DNA of 64,000 nucleotides from Saccharobesus litoralis (GTDB lineage: Bacteria > Pseudomonadota > Gammaproteobacteria > Enterobacterales > Alteromonadaceae). Position 1 is the first letter of the stretch, and every line of letters starts with the position of its first letter. Positions 7,715 to 17,584 of this stretch are shown one piece after another. The notes under the pieces are model-generated. The model saw only the letters and a list, made by a program, of their open reading frames with translations, was not told where the DNA came from and did not search any database. Both the position numbers and the translations under genes were made by a program. The DNA lies in NCBI RefSeq assembly GCF_003063625.1, contig NZ_CP026604.1, positions 5,372,065-5,436,064 on the forward strand, given 5' to 3'.

Positions 7715-8979
7715 TTGGTAATTCTCTCCGGAAGCGGCTTACATTTTTCGTTTTTACTGTATAACCATAAGAAACCAAAGTACGCAAAATACAATAGTGA
7801 GCAAACCTGAGCCATTATCGTATATGTTGGTGTCGCAGGCTTAAGACCTAAATAACCAAGAATAACAAAACAAACCGTAAACTGAGCTAAGTTAAGTTTA
7901 TGCAAATTACTGCGGTAACGAACCGAGCGTACCTTACAGCGATCTAACCAAGGTAATAATGCCAACATCACAATAGCTGCGAACATAGCTATTACCCCTA
8001 ACAACTTGTCCGGAACCGCACGTAAAATTGCATAGAACGGGGTGAAATACCAAACTGGCGCTATGTGCTCAGGTGTTTTCATCGGGTTTGCCGCTTCAAA
8101 GTTAGGTGGCTCAAGGAATAAGCCGCCCATCGCTGGAGCGAAGAAAATAATGTAACAACAAATAATTAAGAAAATAGCAAACGCCACTAAATCTTTTAAT
8201 ACGATATGCGGGAAGAAAGGCACGATATCGTCAAGAATATCTTTCTTACTTGTGTAGTACTCGTGAATTTGGAACTTGGTTTTTTCATCTTCAGAAAGCG
8301 AGCCTTTAGGGCGCTTAACATCGATACCATCTGGGTTATTTGAGCCTACTTCGTGTAAAGCAACTATGTGTAAGAAAACCAATACAACGATAACTAAAGG
8401 TAACGCAATAACATGTAAGGCAAAGAAACGGTTTAGCGTAGCACCAGATATAACGTAGTCACCACGGATCCACAAGGTTAAGTCATCACCAATAACAGGA
8501 ATAGCACCAAATAGTGAAATAATAACTTGCGCACCCCAGTATGACATTTGGCCCCATGGTAATAAGTATCCCATGAATGCTTCAGCCATTAAGGCAAGGT
8601 AAATGAACATACCGAACAACCACAATAACTCACGCGGTTTTTGATATGAACCATATAACATACCACGCATCATATGTAGATAAACAACAACGAAAAACGC
8701 AGAAGCACCCGTTGAATGCATATATCGTAATAACCAACCGTAGTCGACATCACGCATGATATATTCAACCGAAGCGAACGCACCTTCTGCTGAAGGAACA
8801 TAGTTCATGGTTAACCAAATACCCGTAACAATTTGGTTTACAAGTACGATAGTGGCTAAAAATCCAAACACATACCAGAAATTCATATTCTTTGGCGCTG
8901 GATATTGTAGAGCGTGCATATTTGCAACGCGCATCATTGGAATGCGATATTCAATCCAATCAAGTAAATTTTTCCACAT
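7711..8979 (-). CDS. petB: Ubiquinol-cytochrome c reductase, cytochrome b subunit
   Basis: The integral membrane core of complex III, carrying both b hemes and the quinol sites. The 422 residues include several strongly hydrophobic helices. The heme-ligand histidine pairs appear in YMHSTGASAFFVVVYLHMM and FFALHVIALP...FLHIVALH. The Qo motif reads PVWY in place of PEWY, a variant I recall from other gammaproteobacteria. The C-terminal helices end with a short basic tail. It lies 2 bases from petA and overlaps petC. Confidence 0.97.
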   Translation of the reverse strand: MWKNLLDWIEYRIPMMRVANMHALQYPAPKNMNFWYVFGFLATIVLVNQIVTGIWLTMNYVPSAEGAFASVEYIMRDVDYGWLLRYMHSTGASAFFVVVYLHMMRGMLYGSYQKPRELLWLFGMFIYLALMAEAFMGYLLPWGQMSYWGAQVIISLFGAIPVIGDDLTLWIRGDYVISGATLNRFFALHVIALPLVIVVLVFLHIVALHEVGSNNPDGIDVKRPKGSLSEDEKTKFQIHEYYTSKKDILDDIVPFFPHIVLKDLVAFAIFLIICCYIIFFAPAMGGLFLEPPNFEAANPMKTPEHIAPVWYFTPFYAILRAVPDKLLGVIAMFAAIVMLALLPWLDRCKVRSVRYRSNLHKLNLAQFTVCFVILGYLGLKPATPTYTIMAQVCSLLYFAYFGFLWLYSKNEKCKPLPERITK

Positions 8980-8981
8980 GG

Positions 8982-9572
8982 TTAGGCAGCCCCCTGCTCT
9001 TCACCAATAAGAATGGTGTTATCGTCAATATAATAATGAGGTGGGATAACCAAGTTTGTTGGCGCTGGAACACTTTGGAAAACGCGGCCAGACATATCAA
9101 ACTTAGAACCGTGACAAGGACAGAAGAAGCCTGAAGGCACACCTTCAACTTGCGCATCAAATCCATCCTGAATGTACTGTGGTGAACACCCTAGATGGGT
9201 ACAAATACCCACAGCAACTAAAATTTCAGGTTTAATAGAACGATGGCGATTTTGAGCATAGCTTGGCTGCTGCTCAACTTCAGAACCGGCATCACGTAAT
9301 TGACCTTCATGTTTTTCTAGTTGAGTGATCATTTCTGGTGTACGGCTCACGATCCACACAGGTTTACCACGCCACTCAACACGTAACATTTGGCCAGGTT
9401 CAATTTTACTGATATTGACTTCAACTGGAGCTCCAGCAGCCTTTGCTTTGGCGCTGGGATTCCAAGAAGCAATAAAAGGAACAGCTGCTCCTGCTACTCC
9501 AACCCCGCCAACAACTGATGTGGCAACGGTTAGAAAGCGACGACGACTGTTATCGACAGGCGCATTACTCAT
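8982..9572 (-). CDS. petA: Ubiquinol-cytochrome c reductase, Rieske iron-sulfur subunit
   Basis: Carries the 2Fe-2S cluster that oxidises ubiquinol. A twin-arginine signal (SRRRFLT) and one transmembrane helix lie at residues 9-35. The Rieske ligands are in CTHLGC (near residues 123-128) and CPCHGS (near 151-156). Length 196 residues, typical for the family. First gene of petABC, downstream of rplM-rpsI but separated from them by a strong terminator, so it has its own promoter in the 250-base gap. Confidence 0.97.
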   Translation of the reverse strand: MSNAPVDNSRRRFLTVATSVVGGVGVAGAAVPFIASWNPSAKAKAAGAPVEVNISKIEPGQMLRVEWRGKPVWIVSRTPEMITQLEKHEGQLRDAGSEVEQQPSYAQNRHRSIKPEILVAVGICTHLGCSPQYIQDGFDAQVEGVPSGFFCPCHGSKFDMSGRVFQSVPAPTNLVIPPHYYIDDNTILIGEEQGAA

Positions 9573-9773
9573 CCAATATTCTCCGAGACTTTAACTTTAT
9601 AATTTGTTGTTCTGCCCTAAAAAACAGCAGTGTTTTTCAACGGGCAAAAAATTGGCTAAATGATATAAAAAAACCCGTATTTATGACAGGAAAAATATAA
9701 AAAATCAGTGTCAAATCTAGGCGTTAAGTTGAATTAGATCAAATTCAATATAAATCAATCAAAAAATAGCCAA

Positions 9774-9803
9774 AAAAAAGCCCAGTAAACACTGGGCTTT
9801 TTT
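9774..9803 (-). terminator. Terminator of the rplM-rpsI operon
   Basis: AAAAAAGCCCAGT and ACTGGGCTTTTTT form a 13-bp stem with a 4-base loop and a long T-run on the leftward strand, 20 bases past the rpsI stop. Confidence 0.9.
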
Positions 9804-9822
9804 GAATTTTTGACAAAATCGA

Positions 9823-10215
9823 TTAACGTTTTGAGAATTGTGGACGCTTACGCGCTTTCTTAAGACCCACTTTCTTACGTTCAACAACACGTGCATCACG
9901 AGTAACATAACCCGCTTGACGTAGAGATGAGCGTAAAGACTCGTCAAATTCGATTAATGCACGAGTGATACCATGACGGATTGCACCCGCTTGACCAGTC
10001 ATACCGCCACCAGTAACAGTTACGTAGATATCAAATTTTTCAGTCATATCAACTAACTCTAAAGGTTGACGAACAACCATACGAGAAGTTTCACGACCAA
10101 AGAAAGTATCTAATGAACGTTTGTTAACTGTAATGTTACCACTGCCTGGACGTATAAATACGCGAGCAGTAGAGCTTTTACGACGACCAGTACCGTAATA
10201 TTGAGTAGTTGCCAT
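9823..10215 (-). CDS. rpsI: 30S ribosomal protein S9
   Basis: A 130-residue small-subunit protein whose basic C-terminal tail reaches the P-site tRNA. Starts [15 protein letters not shown]; the middle carries the [15 protein letters not shown] block and the end is the invariant KRPQFSKR. Second gene of the rplM-rpsI operon, 16 bases after rplM. Confidence 0.99.
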   Translation of the reverse strand: MATTQYYGTGRRKSSTARVFIRPGSGNITVNKRSLDTFFGRETSRMVVRQPLELVDMTEKFDIYVTVTGGGMTGQAGAIRHGITRALIEFDESLRSSLRQAGYVTRDARVVERKKVGLKKARKRPQFSKR

Positions 10216-10231
10216 TGCCTATTGCTCCCTA

Positions 10232-10660
10232 TTAGATGTCTAATACTTGAGGCTGTTGAGCCTGATGATTATGCTCTGCGCCTGCGTAAACTTTAAGTTT
10301 ACGATACATAGCGCGACCTAATGGGCCTTTAGGCAACATGCCTTTAACCGCACTTTCGATGATCATTTCTGGCTTTTTAGCTTGTAATTTATCAAAAGTA
10401 ATCGATTTTAAGCCACCTGGGAAACCAGAGTGAGCGTAGTATACTTTGTCAGTAAACTTAGCACCTGTAACCACAACTTTCTCGGCATTAACAACAACGA
10501 TGTAATCACCAGTGTCAACGTGAGGAGTGTACTCAGGCTTATGCTTACCGCGTAAACGACGAGCGATCTCTGTCGCAATGCGACCTAATGTTTTACCTTC
10601 TGCATCAACAACATACCAGTCGCGTTGTACAGATTCAGCTTTCGCAGTAAAAGTTTTCAT
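10232..10660 (-). CDS. rplM: 50S ribosomal protein L13
   Basis: An early-assembly large-subunit protein that also represses its own operon in E. coli. The 142-residue form starting [15 protein letters not shown] aligns with E. coli L13. An in-frame ATG two codons upstream (10666) is possible but gives a non-family N-terminus. Conserved blocks are [25 protein letters not shown] and [12 protein letters not shown]; it ends [13 protein letters not shown]. The leader upstream is structured (separate entry). Confidence 0.98.
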   Translation of the reverse strand: MKTFTAKAESVQRDWYVVDAEGKTLGRIATEIARRLRGKHKPEYTPHVDTGDYIVVVNAEKVVVTGAKFTDKVYYAHSGFPGGLKSITFDKLQAKKPEMIIESAVKGMLPKGPLGRAMYRKLKVYAGAEHNHQAQQPQVLDI

Positions 10661-10797
10661 TATCAAATGAACCCAAACTCTAAATTCTTTATATTTGAGG
10701 CGTTCGCCTCCCCAATTTATGCCTGAAAACCCCTTCGAGAATTCAAAACAAAGGCCTGTCTAATGACAGCCTGGATGGGCTGGGGGCGCGCATTATA
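10661..10797 (-). promoter_or_regulatory. rplM promoter -10 box and structured 5' leader, likely L13 autoregulatory
   Basis: A TATAAT box on the minus strand lies at 10792-10797. The roughly 125-base leader that follows contains one hairpin at 10752-10772 (AGGCTGTC pairing with GACAGGCCT) and a second stem GAGGC-GAAC-GCCTC at 10697-10710. L13 is known to repress rplM-rpsI through its leader mRNA in E. coli. The hairpins seen here fit such a target, but the binding site is inferred. No good -35 box is evident. Confidence 0.6.
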
Positions 10798-10855
10798 CAA
10801 AAGAGGCTGATAAAGATCATCAACTATTTTGAAATTGTTGAAAAAATCGTCATCA

Positions 10856-11989
10856 TTAAGGGATATGGGGGCGCGCTAAATATTCATGCGATTGCATTTC
10901 CTGCAACCGACTACGGCAACGTCTAAATTCAAACTCTAATGTACCACTACTGTATAGGTCTTCTATTGATACAGCTGATGAAATAATCAATTTAACGTTA
11001 CGCTCGTAGAATTCATCAACTAGCGCTAAAAAGCGCCTAGCCGCGTCATCATTACTTTGTCCCATTTGTTTTACGTTGCTAAGTAAAACACTGTGGTAAA
11101 TACGGCTTATTTCCATGTAATCAGTTTGACTACGTGCGGTTTCACAAAGGGCTGAGAAATCAAATAACGCCACACCATCACACTGCGCTCGACAACTTAT
11201 CATGCGATGCTCAATTTCAACTTGAGTATCTCGCTCCACAGGCTCGACAGCTAATTGAGTAAAATATTTTAATAGATTTTGGTCGGCGATCTCATCAAGC
11301 GGTGAATGATAAATCTCTGCTTGGGTTAGCGTTCTTAAACGGTAATCAACCCCATGATCAACATTCACGACTTCACAATTTTGATTAATCAAGTCAATGG
11401 CAGGCAAAAAACGGGCGCGCTGCAAACCGTTTCGATACAATTCATCAGGCACAATATTGGACGTAGCGACTAGAACCACATCAAGTTTAAACAACTTCTC
11501 AAACAAACCGCCTAATAACATGGCATCCGTTATGTCTGAGACAAAAAATTCATCAAAACAAATGATTTTTGCTTCTTTAGCAAATTTAGCGGCAATAATA
11601 TCCAGCGGATCGGCAACATTTTTCAGTAATTTTAGCTCGTCATGCACACGATGCATAAAGCGATGAAAGTGAACACGCATTTTATTGTTAAACGGCAAAC
11701 ACTCAAAAAACGTATCCACTAAATACGTTTTACCGCGACCAACACCGCCCCAAAAATACAAACCTTTAACCGCTTGCTGTGGCGGCTTAACAAATTTAGC
11801 TTTAAGTTTGCTAAAAAAGCTAGACGATGAGACTTGATCCTGAGCGACTAAATCATCATATAACCTTTGTAAATGATTAATGGCATTTTCTTGTGCTGGG
11901 TCGTGATGAAAGTCAGCGCGTTGGAGATCGGCTTGATAACAAGCTAAGGGCGTTTTTTTAGCAGACATAGTGTAATGATTGCTTGCCAT
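10856..11989 (-). CDS. zapE: Cell division ATPase ZapE (AFG1-like)
   Basis: An AAA-type ATPase that associates with the Z-ring in E. coli. It has the family Walker A GGVGRGKTYL near residues 81-90 and Walker B CFDEFFVSDITDAMLLGGL near 144-162. Also present are the sensor region ATSNIVPDELYRNGLQRARFLPAI and the C-terminal RRFLALVDEFYERNVKL. The 377-residue form starts at 11989; an alternative ATG seven codons in (11968) fits the family N-terminus equally well, and neither has a strong ribosome site. The longer start lies only 8 bases from a MITE-like repeat. Divergent from zapG. Confidence 0.94.
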   Translation of the reverse strand: MASNHYTMSAKKTPLACYQADLQRADFHHDPAQENAINHLQRLYDDLVAQDQVSSSSFFSKLKAKFVKPPQQAVKGLYFWGGVGRGKTYLVDTFFECLPFNNKMRVHFHRFMHRVHDELKLLKNVADPLDIIAAKFAKEAKIICFDEFFVSDITDAMLLGGLFEKLFKLDVVLVATSNIVPDELYRNGLQRARFLPAIDLINQNCEVVNVDHGVDYRLRTLTQAEIYHSPLDEIADQNLLKYFTQLAVEPVERDTQVEIEHRMISCRAQCDGVALFDFSALCETARSQTDYMEISRIYHSVLLSNVKQMGQSNDDAARRFLALVDEFYERNVKLIISSAVSIEDLYSSGTLEFEFRRCRSRLQEMQSHEYLARPHIP

Positions 11990-11996
11990 TACTCGA

Positions 11997-12174
11997 TATA
12001 GTCAAAGCGATCAGGTTTTAGGGGCAGGTTTCTAGTTCCAGACGAAACCTAAGTACCTACATCCATGTAGGCAAAGCCGTCAAGCTTCGAGACCCCATGA
12101 GCATATGCTCTATTATGTGATTGGGGCGAGTAAGCGCTGACAATGAACCATAAGACCTGAGTGAGAAGACTATA
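11997..12174. mobile_element. MITE-like structured repeat, copy 1 (178 bp)
   Basis: Bounded by TATAGTC and GACTATA, with imperfect terminal inverted repeats of about 24 bases extending to the GATCAGGTTTTA / TAAGACCTGA core. Internal hairpins are AGGTTTC/GAAACCT at 12026-12050, CCTACATCCATGTAGG at 12056-12071 and the palindrome GAGCATATGCTC at 12099-12110. No reading frame is present. It lies between the divergent zapE and zapG genes, so it occupies part of their promoter space. Related copies occur at 16800, 34050 and 40868. Confidence 0.85.
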
Positions 12175-12255
12175 AATTGCAAGCTAAATGATTGAACATA
12201 AGCTAGAATTTACCATGCAGGCTGAAGTAAATGAACTAATAGAAGGTAATAAACT

Positions 12256-12693
12256 ATGACATGGATAACGGGTGTACTTATTTTTGCCGTTGGTACATTA
12301 ACTGGTTTTTTCGCAAACCGTTTCCTATCACTGAGTAGTCGTCAACAACAAGCGCTACAAAATGAATTACAACAAAACCAACAAGAGCAAGATGCACTTA
12401 AGCAAGAATTAAGCAACTATTTGGCCGGCGTTGAGCAATCATTTAAAACGCTAGCAGAGCAAGCAATGCAAGCCGCTCAAACTGCCAATACGTTTGGGGC
12501 TAGCGTCAAAGCGTCAGATTCAAAAGGGGAAGACTTTATTCCCTACTTTGGTTCAGATGTTAGTGAAGGGCTCAAAGAAACAAAACCAGTTGAGCAGTTA
12601 AGTAAAACAGTACAAAAATCTGATGAAACCAACGCTCCGCTCGATTACTCAGCGGGCAACTCAGGTATTTTAGTATCAGAAGAGAGTAAATAA
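12256..12693 (+). CDS. zapG: Z-ring associated protein ZapG (YhcB, DUF1043)
   Basis: A small inner-membrane protein linked to cell division and envelope synthesis. One N-terminal transmembrane helix (about residues 3-20) is followed by a Gln-rich coiled coil (about 28-75). A disordered Ser/Lys/Glu-rich tail runs to residue 145. The family region FFANRFLSLSSRQQQALQNE is clear. AGAAGG 9 bases before the ATG is a good ribosome site. Its place between zapE and degQ matches E. coli order. Confidence 0.9.
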   Translation: MTWITGVLIFAVGTLTGFFANRFLSLSSRQQQALQNELQQNQQEQDALKQELSNYLAGVEQSFKTLAEQAMQAAQTANTFGASVKASDSKGEDFIPYFGSDVSEGLKETKPVEQLSKTVQKSDETNAPLDYSAGNSGILVSEESK

Positions 12694-12745
12694 ATCCCTA
12701 CTTTTCTGAACTTTTAAACCTAGCTTAAGTCTAGATGCATAACAA

Positions 12746-12784
12746 AAGGCCTGCTTATATGTAGAAAATATAACAGGCTTTTTT
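12746..12784 (+). terminator. Terminator of zapG
   Basis: A stem combining GCCTG/CAGGC with inner TTATAT/ATATAA is followed by TTTTTT. It lies about 55 bases past the zapG stop and ends 35 bases before degQ. Confidence 0.8.
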
Positions 12785-12818
12785 AATGAAATTAGTCAGT
12801 TAGTTACGGAGTTTTAAT

Positions 12819-14162
12819 TTGATCATGTCGATTTTCAAATTTTCCAAAATATTAGTTATCTCGGCTTGTCTAGCCGTTGCCCCTATGAGTAACGCGGCAA
12901 TTCCTTGGTTTGGTCAAGACGAAAAGCAACCTTCCTTAGCCCCAATGCTCGAAAAAACCACCCCTGCAGTGGTAGATATCATGGTACAAGGAACTAAAGC
13001 CGAAAAGCAGCAGTTACCTGAACCGTTACGACGCTTCTTTGGTAACCAGGCTCCGCAACGCGAAAGACCTTTCCGCTCGGTCGGTTCTGGCGTCATTATT
13101 GATGCAGATAAAGGCTATGTGGTTACCAACCACCATGTTATTGACGATGCTGATGAAATTATCGTGACGTTAAAAGATGGTCGCGAATTTGAAGCTAAGA
13201 AATTAGGCTCAGATCCGGAAAGCGATGTCGCATTGTTAAAAATAGAAGCTGATGATCTCACTGCGGTTAAAATAGCTAATTCAGACAAACTGCGGGTCGG
13301 TGATTTTGCCATCGCTATCGGCAACCCATTTGGTATCGGCCAAACTGTTACCTCAGGTATTGTTAGCGCGCTAGGGCGTAGCGTATTCGGTATGGAAAAA
13401 CTAGAGAACTTCATTCAAACCGACGCGCCAATTAATAGCGGCAACTCAGGCGGTGCCTTAGTTAACTTTAAAGGCGAATTAATTGGTATCAACACTGCGA
13501 TTATAGGCCCTAATGGCGGCAGTGTCGGCATTGGCTTTGCCATTCCTTCTAACATGATGAAAAACCTTGTTGAACAAATCATTCAATTTGGTGAGGTTAA
13601 GCGTGGCGTATTGGGTATATCCGGTCGTACCATAGATGCTGAATCAGCTAAAGAGTGGGGCTTAGATACACCGCAAGGGGCTTTTGTTGAACAAGTTTTC
13701 CCTGATACTGCAGCAGCTGAAGCTGGACTAAAACCAGGTGATGTCATTGTATCAATCAATGGTAAACGCAACTCAACCTTTAACGAACTGAGAGCCAAAA
13801 TCGCGACCTTTGGTGCTGGTAAATCAGTAACTTTGGGAATTGTGCGTGACGGTAAAAATATCGAAGTGGAAGTGGTATTAAAAGAATCATCAGCAACTAA
13901 AGTTGAAGCAGCAGCTATCCACCCACAATTAGAAGGGGCTAAACTAAGTAATCATGAAGATGGCGGCATCACGATAGACAGTATAGCTGATGGCGCACCA
14001 GCGCAAATGATCGGCTTAGAGCAAGGCGATAAAATCATCGGCATTAACCGGATGCGGATCGACAACATTGCTGAATTACGGGAAATGTTAGATGGTAAGC
14101 GCGGCTCATTTTATTTAAATATTGTACGTGGCGACACCCCACTGTATATTTTCATTAGATAA
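12819..14162 (+). CDS. degQ: Periplasmic serine endoprotease DegQ/DegP type
   Basis: An envelope quality-control protease and chaperone that forms oligomeric cages. A signal peptide lies at the N-terminus (ending MSNAAIPWF). The trypsin-like domain shows the triad His in TNHHVI, Asp in SDVALLKI and Ser in GNSGGAL. Two PDZ domains follow at about 255-345 and 360-447. The ribosome site GGAG at 12808-12811 is 7 bases from a TTG at 12819 but 13 from the ATG at 12825, so the TTG may be the true start. The two starts differ by two residues. Immediately upstream of its membrane-bound paralogue degS. Confidence 0.95.
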   Translation: MIMSIFKFSKILVISACLAVAPMSNAAIPWFGQDEKQPSLAPMLEKTTPAVVDIMVQGTKAEKQQLPEPLRRFFGNQAPQRERPFRSVGSGVIIDADKGYVVTNHHVIDDADEIIVTLKDGREFEAKKLGSDPESDVALLKIEADDLTAVKIANSDKLRVGDFAIAIGNPFGIGQTVTSGIVSALGRSVFGMEKLENFIQTDAPINSGNSGGALVNFKGELIGINTAIIGPNGGSVGIGFAIPSNMMKNLVEQIIQFGEVKRGVLGISGRTIDAESAKEWGLDTPQGAFVEQVFPDTAAAEAGLKPGDVIVSINGKRNSTFNELRAKIATFGAGKSVTLGIVRDGKNIEVEVVLKESSATKVEAAAIHPQLEGAKLSNHEDGGITIDSIADGAPAQMIGLEQGDKIIGINRMRIDNIAELREMLDGKRGSFYLNIVRGDTPLYIFIR

Positions 14163-14184
14163 GATACAGTCATAGTAGATACTC

Positions 14185-14211
14185 AAAGGGCTAGCTTACT
14201 GCTAGCCCTTT
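14185..14211 (+). terminator. Hairpin between degQ and degS
   Basis: AAAGGGCTAGC and GCTAGCCCTTT form an 11-bp stem with a 5-base loop. The T-run is short (TTTG). It ends 13 bases before the degS ATG, so it either terminates degQ or attenuates readthrough into degS. Confidence 0.75.
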
Positions 14212-14224
14212 GTCGTTAATAGAC

Positions 14225-15367
14225 ATGAATATACAAAAAACCTTTGACCATATTAAAAATACCGTCACCTTTATCGCTAAATCGTTAGGTATTGGTTTCA
14301 TTATCGCCGCTCTTTTGTTTGCTTTTTTTCCAGAACTCAAAAAGAACAATGCATTATGGCAAAGTTTTTTTGCAGCCAACGAACCCGATTTTCGCCCCGT
14401 GAGCTATGCCATGGCAGTCAAACGAGCAGCACCGGCTGTAGTCAATATTTATACCCGTACCACGCAAACCACCAATCGCTTCATCTATAACATTACACGC
14501 GAAGTACAGGGATTAGGCTCTGGGGTTATAGCGTCTGAAAAAGGATTTATCTTAACCGCTGCTCACGTTGTTAAAGATGCTGATTTAATCGGCGTAGCGT
14601 TACAAGACGGGCGTATTTTTGAAGCGCAGCTGATAGGAACCGATCCCGCCAACGACTTAGCTGTGCTGTATGTAGAAGCGAATAATCTGCCTGTCATTCC
14701 AATAAATAAAAACCGAGCTATTCAAACAGGCGATGTCGTACTAGCAATAGGTAACCCATACAACCTTGGTTTAACCATTACCCAAGGTATTATTGGCGCA
14801 ACCGGTCGCTCAGGTCTTATGTCTAACAAAGCCATCAACCTTGATCATTCAGATTTTATTCAAATGGATGCGGCAATTAATGATGGTAACTCAGGCGGTG
14901 CCTTAGTTAACTCTCTTGGTGAGTTAGTTGGCATAAACTCAGCAAAGCTCGCACCACTCAACCAGCAAACAACCTCTCAAGGGATCTTTTTTGCGGTAAA
15001 CGCTCACTCAGCATTAAAGATTATGGATAGAATAATTGAGAACGGTCGTGTAGTGCGCGGTTATTTAGGTATTTCTGGTAGCGCTTATGGTCTACCTTCG
15101 GAGCTTAAACAATCAGAAGAGGCGTTTGCTATTTTAGTCAACGAAGTCGAGAGCGATAGCCCCGCCGCACAAGCAGGCTTACAACCAGGTGATTTGATTT
15201 TTGAGTTAGCTGGTGCACCGATTGTCGAACCAAATGATGTGTTAGAGTGGTTAGATAACACCAAACCTGGAACACAAGTTAAAATTCGATTAATACGTAA
15301 AAATATCATCCTAGAAAAAACCGTCATCATGGGCGAAGACCCAATAACACGCCGCTTGCGAGACTAG
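14225..15367 (+). CDS. degS: Inner-membrane site-1 protease DegS
   Basis: Cleaves anti-sigma factor RseA when its PDZ domain binds unfolded porin C-termini, starting the sigma-E response. The N-terminal transmembrane anchor spans about residues 22-38 of the 380-residue form. The triad lies in LTAAHVV, NDLAVLYV and DGNSGGAL. There is a single PDZ domain (about 275-365), which separates it from DegQ. A TTG start five codons upstream (14210) would lie inside the terminator hairpin stem, so the ATG is preferred. No clear ribosome site is visible for either. Confidence 0.93.
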   Translation: MNIQKTFDHIKNTVTFIAKSLGIGFIIAALLFAFFPELKKNNALWQSFFAANEPDFRPVSYAMAVKRAAPAVVNIYTRTTQTTNRFIYNITREVQGLGSGVIASEKGFILTAAHVVKDADLIGVALQDGRIFEAQLIGTDPANDLAVLYVEANNLPVIPINKNRAIQTGDVVLAIGNPYNLGLTITQGIIGATGRSGLMSNKAINLDHSDFIQMDAAINDGNSGGALVNSLGELVGINSAKLAPLNQQTTSQGIFFAVNAHSALKIMDRIIENGRVVRGYLGISGSAYGLPSELKQSEEAFAILVNEVESDSPAAQAGLQPGDLIFELAGAPIVEPNDVLEWLDNTKPGTQVKIRLIRKNIILEKTVIMGEDPITRRLRD

Positions 15368-15449
15368 TTATACAAAATTGGCGATGCGAGATTAGCTATG
15401 CAAGAGCGGTTAAATAACGTTGAAGTTGAACTATTTTACAACGAACAAA

Positions 15450-15475
15450 AAAGCCCGCATTAAATCGCGGGCTTT
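15450..15475. terminator. Bidirectional terminator between degS and murA
   Basis: AAAGCCCGC and GCGGGCTTT form a 9-bp stem with an 8-base loop and A/T flanks on both sides. It sits in the gap between two convergent genes. Confidence 0.85.
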
Positions 15476-15505
15476 AAATCGAAAATCACATCACAAGTTT
15501 AAGCT

Positions 15506-16780
<1,275 letters not shown>

Positions 16781-16799
16781 TTAATGAGAGAATTATAAT

Positions 16800-17046
16800 T
16801 ATAGTCAAAGCGATCTGGTTTTAGGGGCAGGTTTCTAGTTCCAGACGAAACCTAAGTACCTACATCCATTTAGGCAAAGCCGTCAAAGCTACCGCGTCCT
16901 GCTAACGCCCCTCGCTTAAAGCGCCTACTTTTGGTACCTGCATCCATGCAGGCAAGCTTCGAGACCCCATGAGCATATGCTCTATTATGTGATTGGGGCG
17001 AGTAAGCGCTGACAATGAACCATAAGACCTGAGCGAGAAGACTATA
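16800..17046. mobile_element. MITE-like structured repeat, copy 2 (247 bp, expanded)
   Basis: Same ends (TATAGTC, GACTATA) and core as copy 1, but about 69 bases longer. The extra segment carries a second hairpin, CCTGCATCCATGCAGG at 16937-16952. This is a compensated variant of the CCTACATCCATGTAGG hairpin of copy 1. The element begins 37 bases upstream of the murA start and ends one base from the ibaG stop codon. Any ibaG-murA readthrough transcript must therefore contain it. Confidence 0.85.
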
Positions 17047-17047
17047 A

Positions 17048-17299
17048 CTAGAAATTTAAAAGCTTATGCTTACGATATTCTTCTTCGGTGAAGGCTTTAA
17101 TGGCAACAGCATGAATAGTGCCATCAGCGATCATATCCATTAATGGGGCATATATCGCCTGCTGACGCTTTAATGAGCGTTGACCTGCAAATGATTCCGA
17201 AACGGCTACAATCTCAAGGTGAGAGCCTTCAGCTTTAACTTGAATATCGCTGAGGTCTAACGAATCGTTAAGAAGTTGTTTAATCTGTTCAAGATCCAT
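17048..17299 (-). CDS. ibaG: BolA-family protein IbaG
   Basis: A small BolA/YrbA-type protein associated with monothiol glutaredoxins, iron-sulfur metabolism and acid stress. The 83 residues carry the BolA-fold helix-turn block VAVSESFAGQRSLKRQQAIYAPL. The C-terminal half has IHAVAIKAFTEEEY, with the conserved His of the family. Last gene of the mla operon, 5 bases after mlaB. Confidence 0.93.
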   Translation of the reverse strand: MDLEQIKQLLNDSLDLSDIQVKAEGSHLEIVAVSESFAGQRSLKRQQAIYAPLMDMIADGTIHAVAIKAFTEEEYRKHKLLNF

Positions 17300-17304
17300 A
17301 GAAA

Positions 17305-17583
17305 TTATTCGATACCTAAAATGTCAATAACGTTACTAATGCTGGCTAACTTAACCAGCTCATCAGTAACATTATGCCATTTTAATTCGACGCCCGCTGC
17401 TTCTAATAGTAATTTTTGTTTAACAAGCCAAGCTAAGCCAGCGGTATCGGTACTAAATTCAGCCATATCTAAACTCAAAAAATCATTCTGAGGTTGTGGA
17501 ATGGATAACCCTTTAAAGTTATCGAATCGGCTTAATTTGCCCACTAGCTTTACAACATCACTTTCTACGGTAATGCTTAACAT
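17305..17583 (-). CDS. mlaB: Mla lipid asymmetry system STAS-domain protein
   Basis: A cytoplasmic STAS-domain protein that binds MlaF and stabilises the MlaFEDB complex. The 92 residues include a central strand-helix of the STAS fold with the conserved DTAGLAWLV segment near residues 45-53. Overall conservation is low, but position directly after mlaC and before ibaG makes the call firm. Confidence 0.88.
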   Translation of the reverse strand: MLSITVESDVVKLVGKLSRFDNFKGLSIPQPQNDFLSLDMAEFSTDTAGLAWLVKQKLLLEAAGVELKWHNVTDELVKLASISNVIDILGIE

Positions 17584-17584
17584 A

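Noticed and set aside
8020-8090. PVWY instead of PEWY in cytochrome b
   Set aside because: I recall this variant as common in other gammaproteobacterial cytochrome b proteins; not a defect.
12819-15367. Two adjacent DegP-type proteases as a recent tandem duplication
   Set aside because: Domain content differs (two PDZ and signal peptide versus one PDZ and membrane anchor) and this is the ordinary degQ-degS pair.
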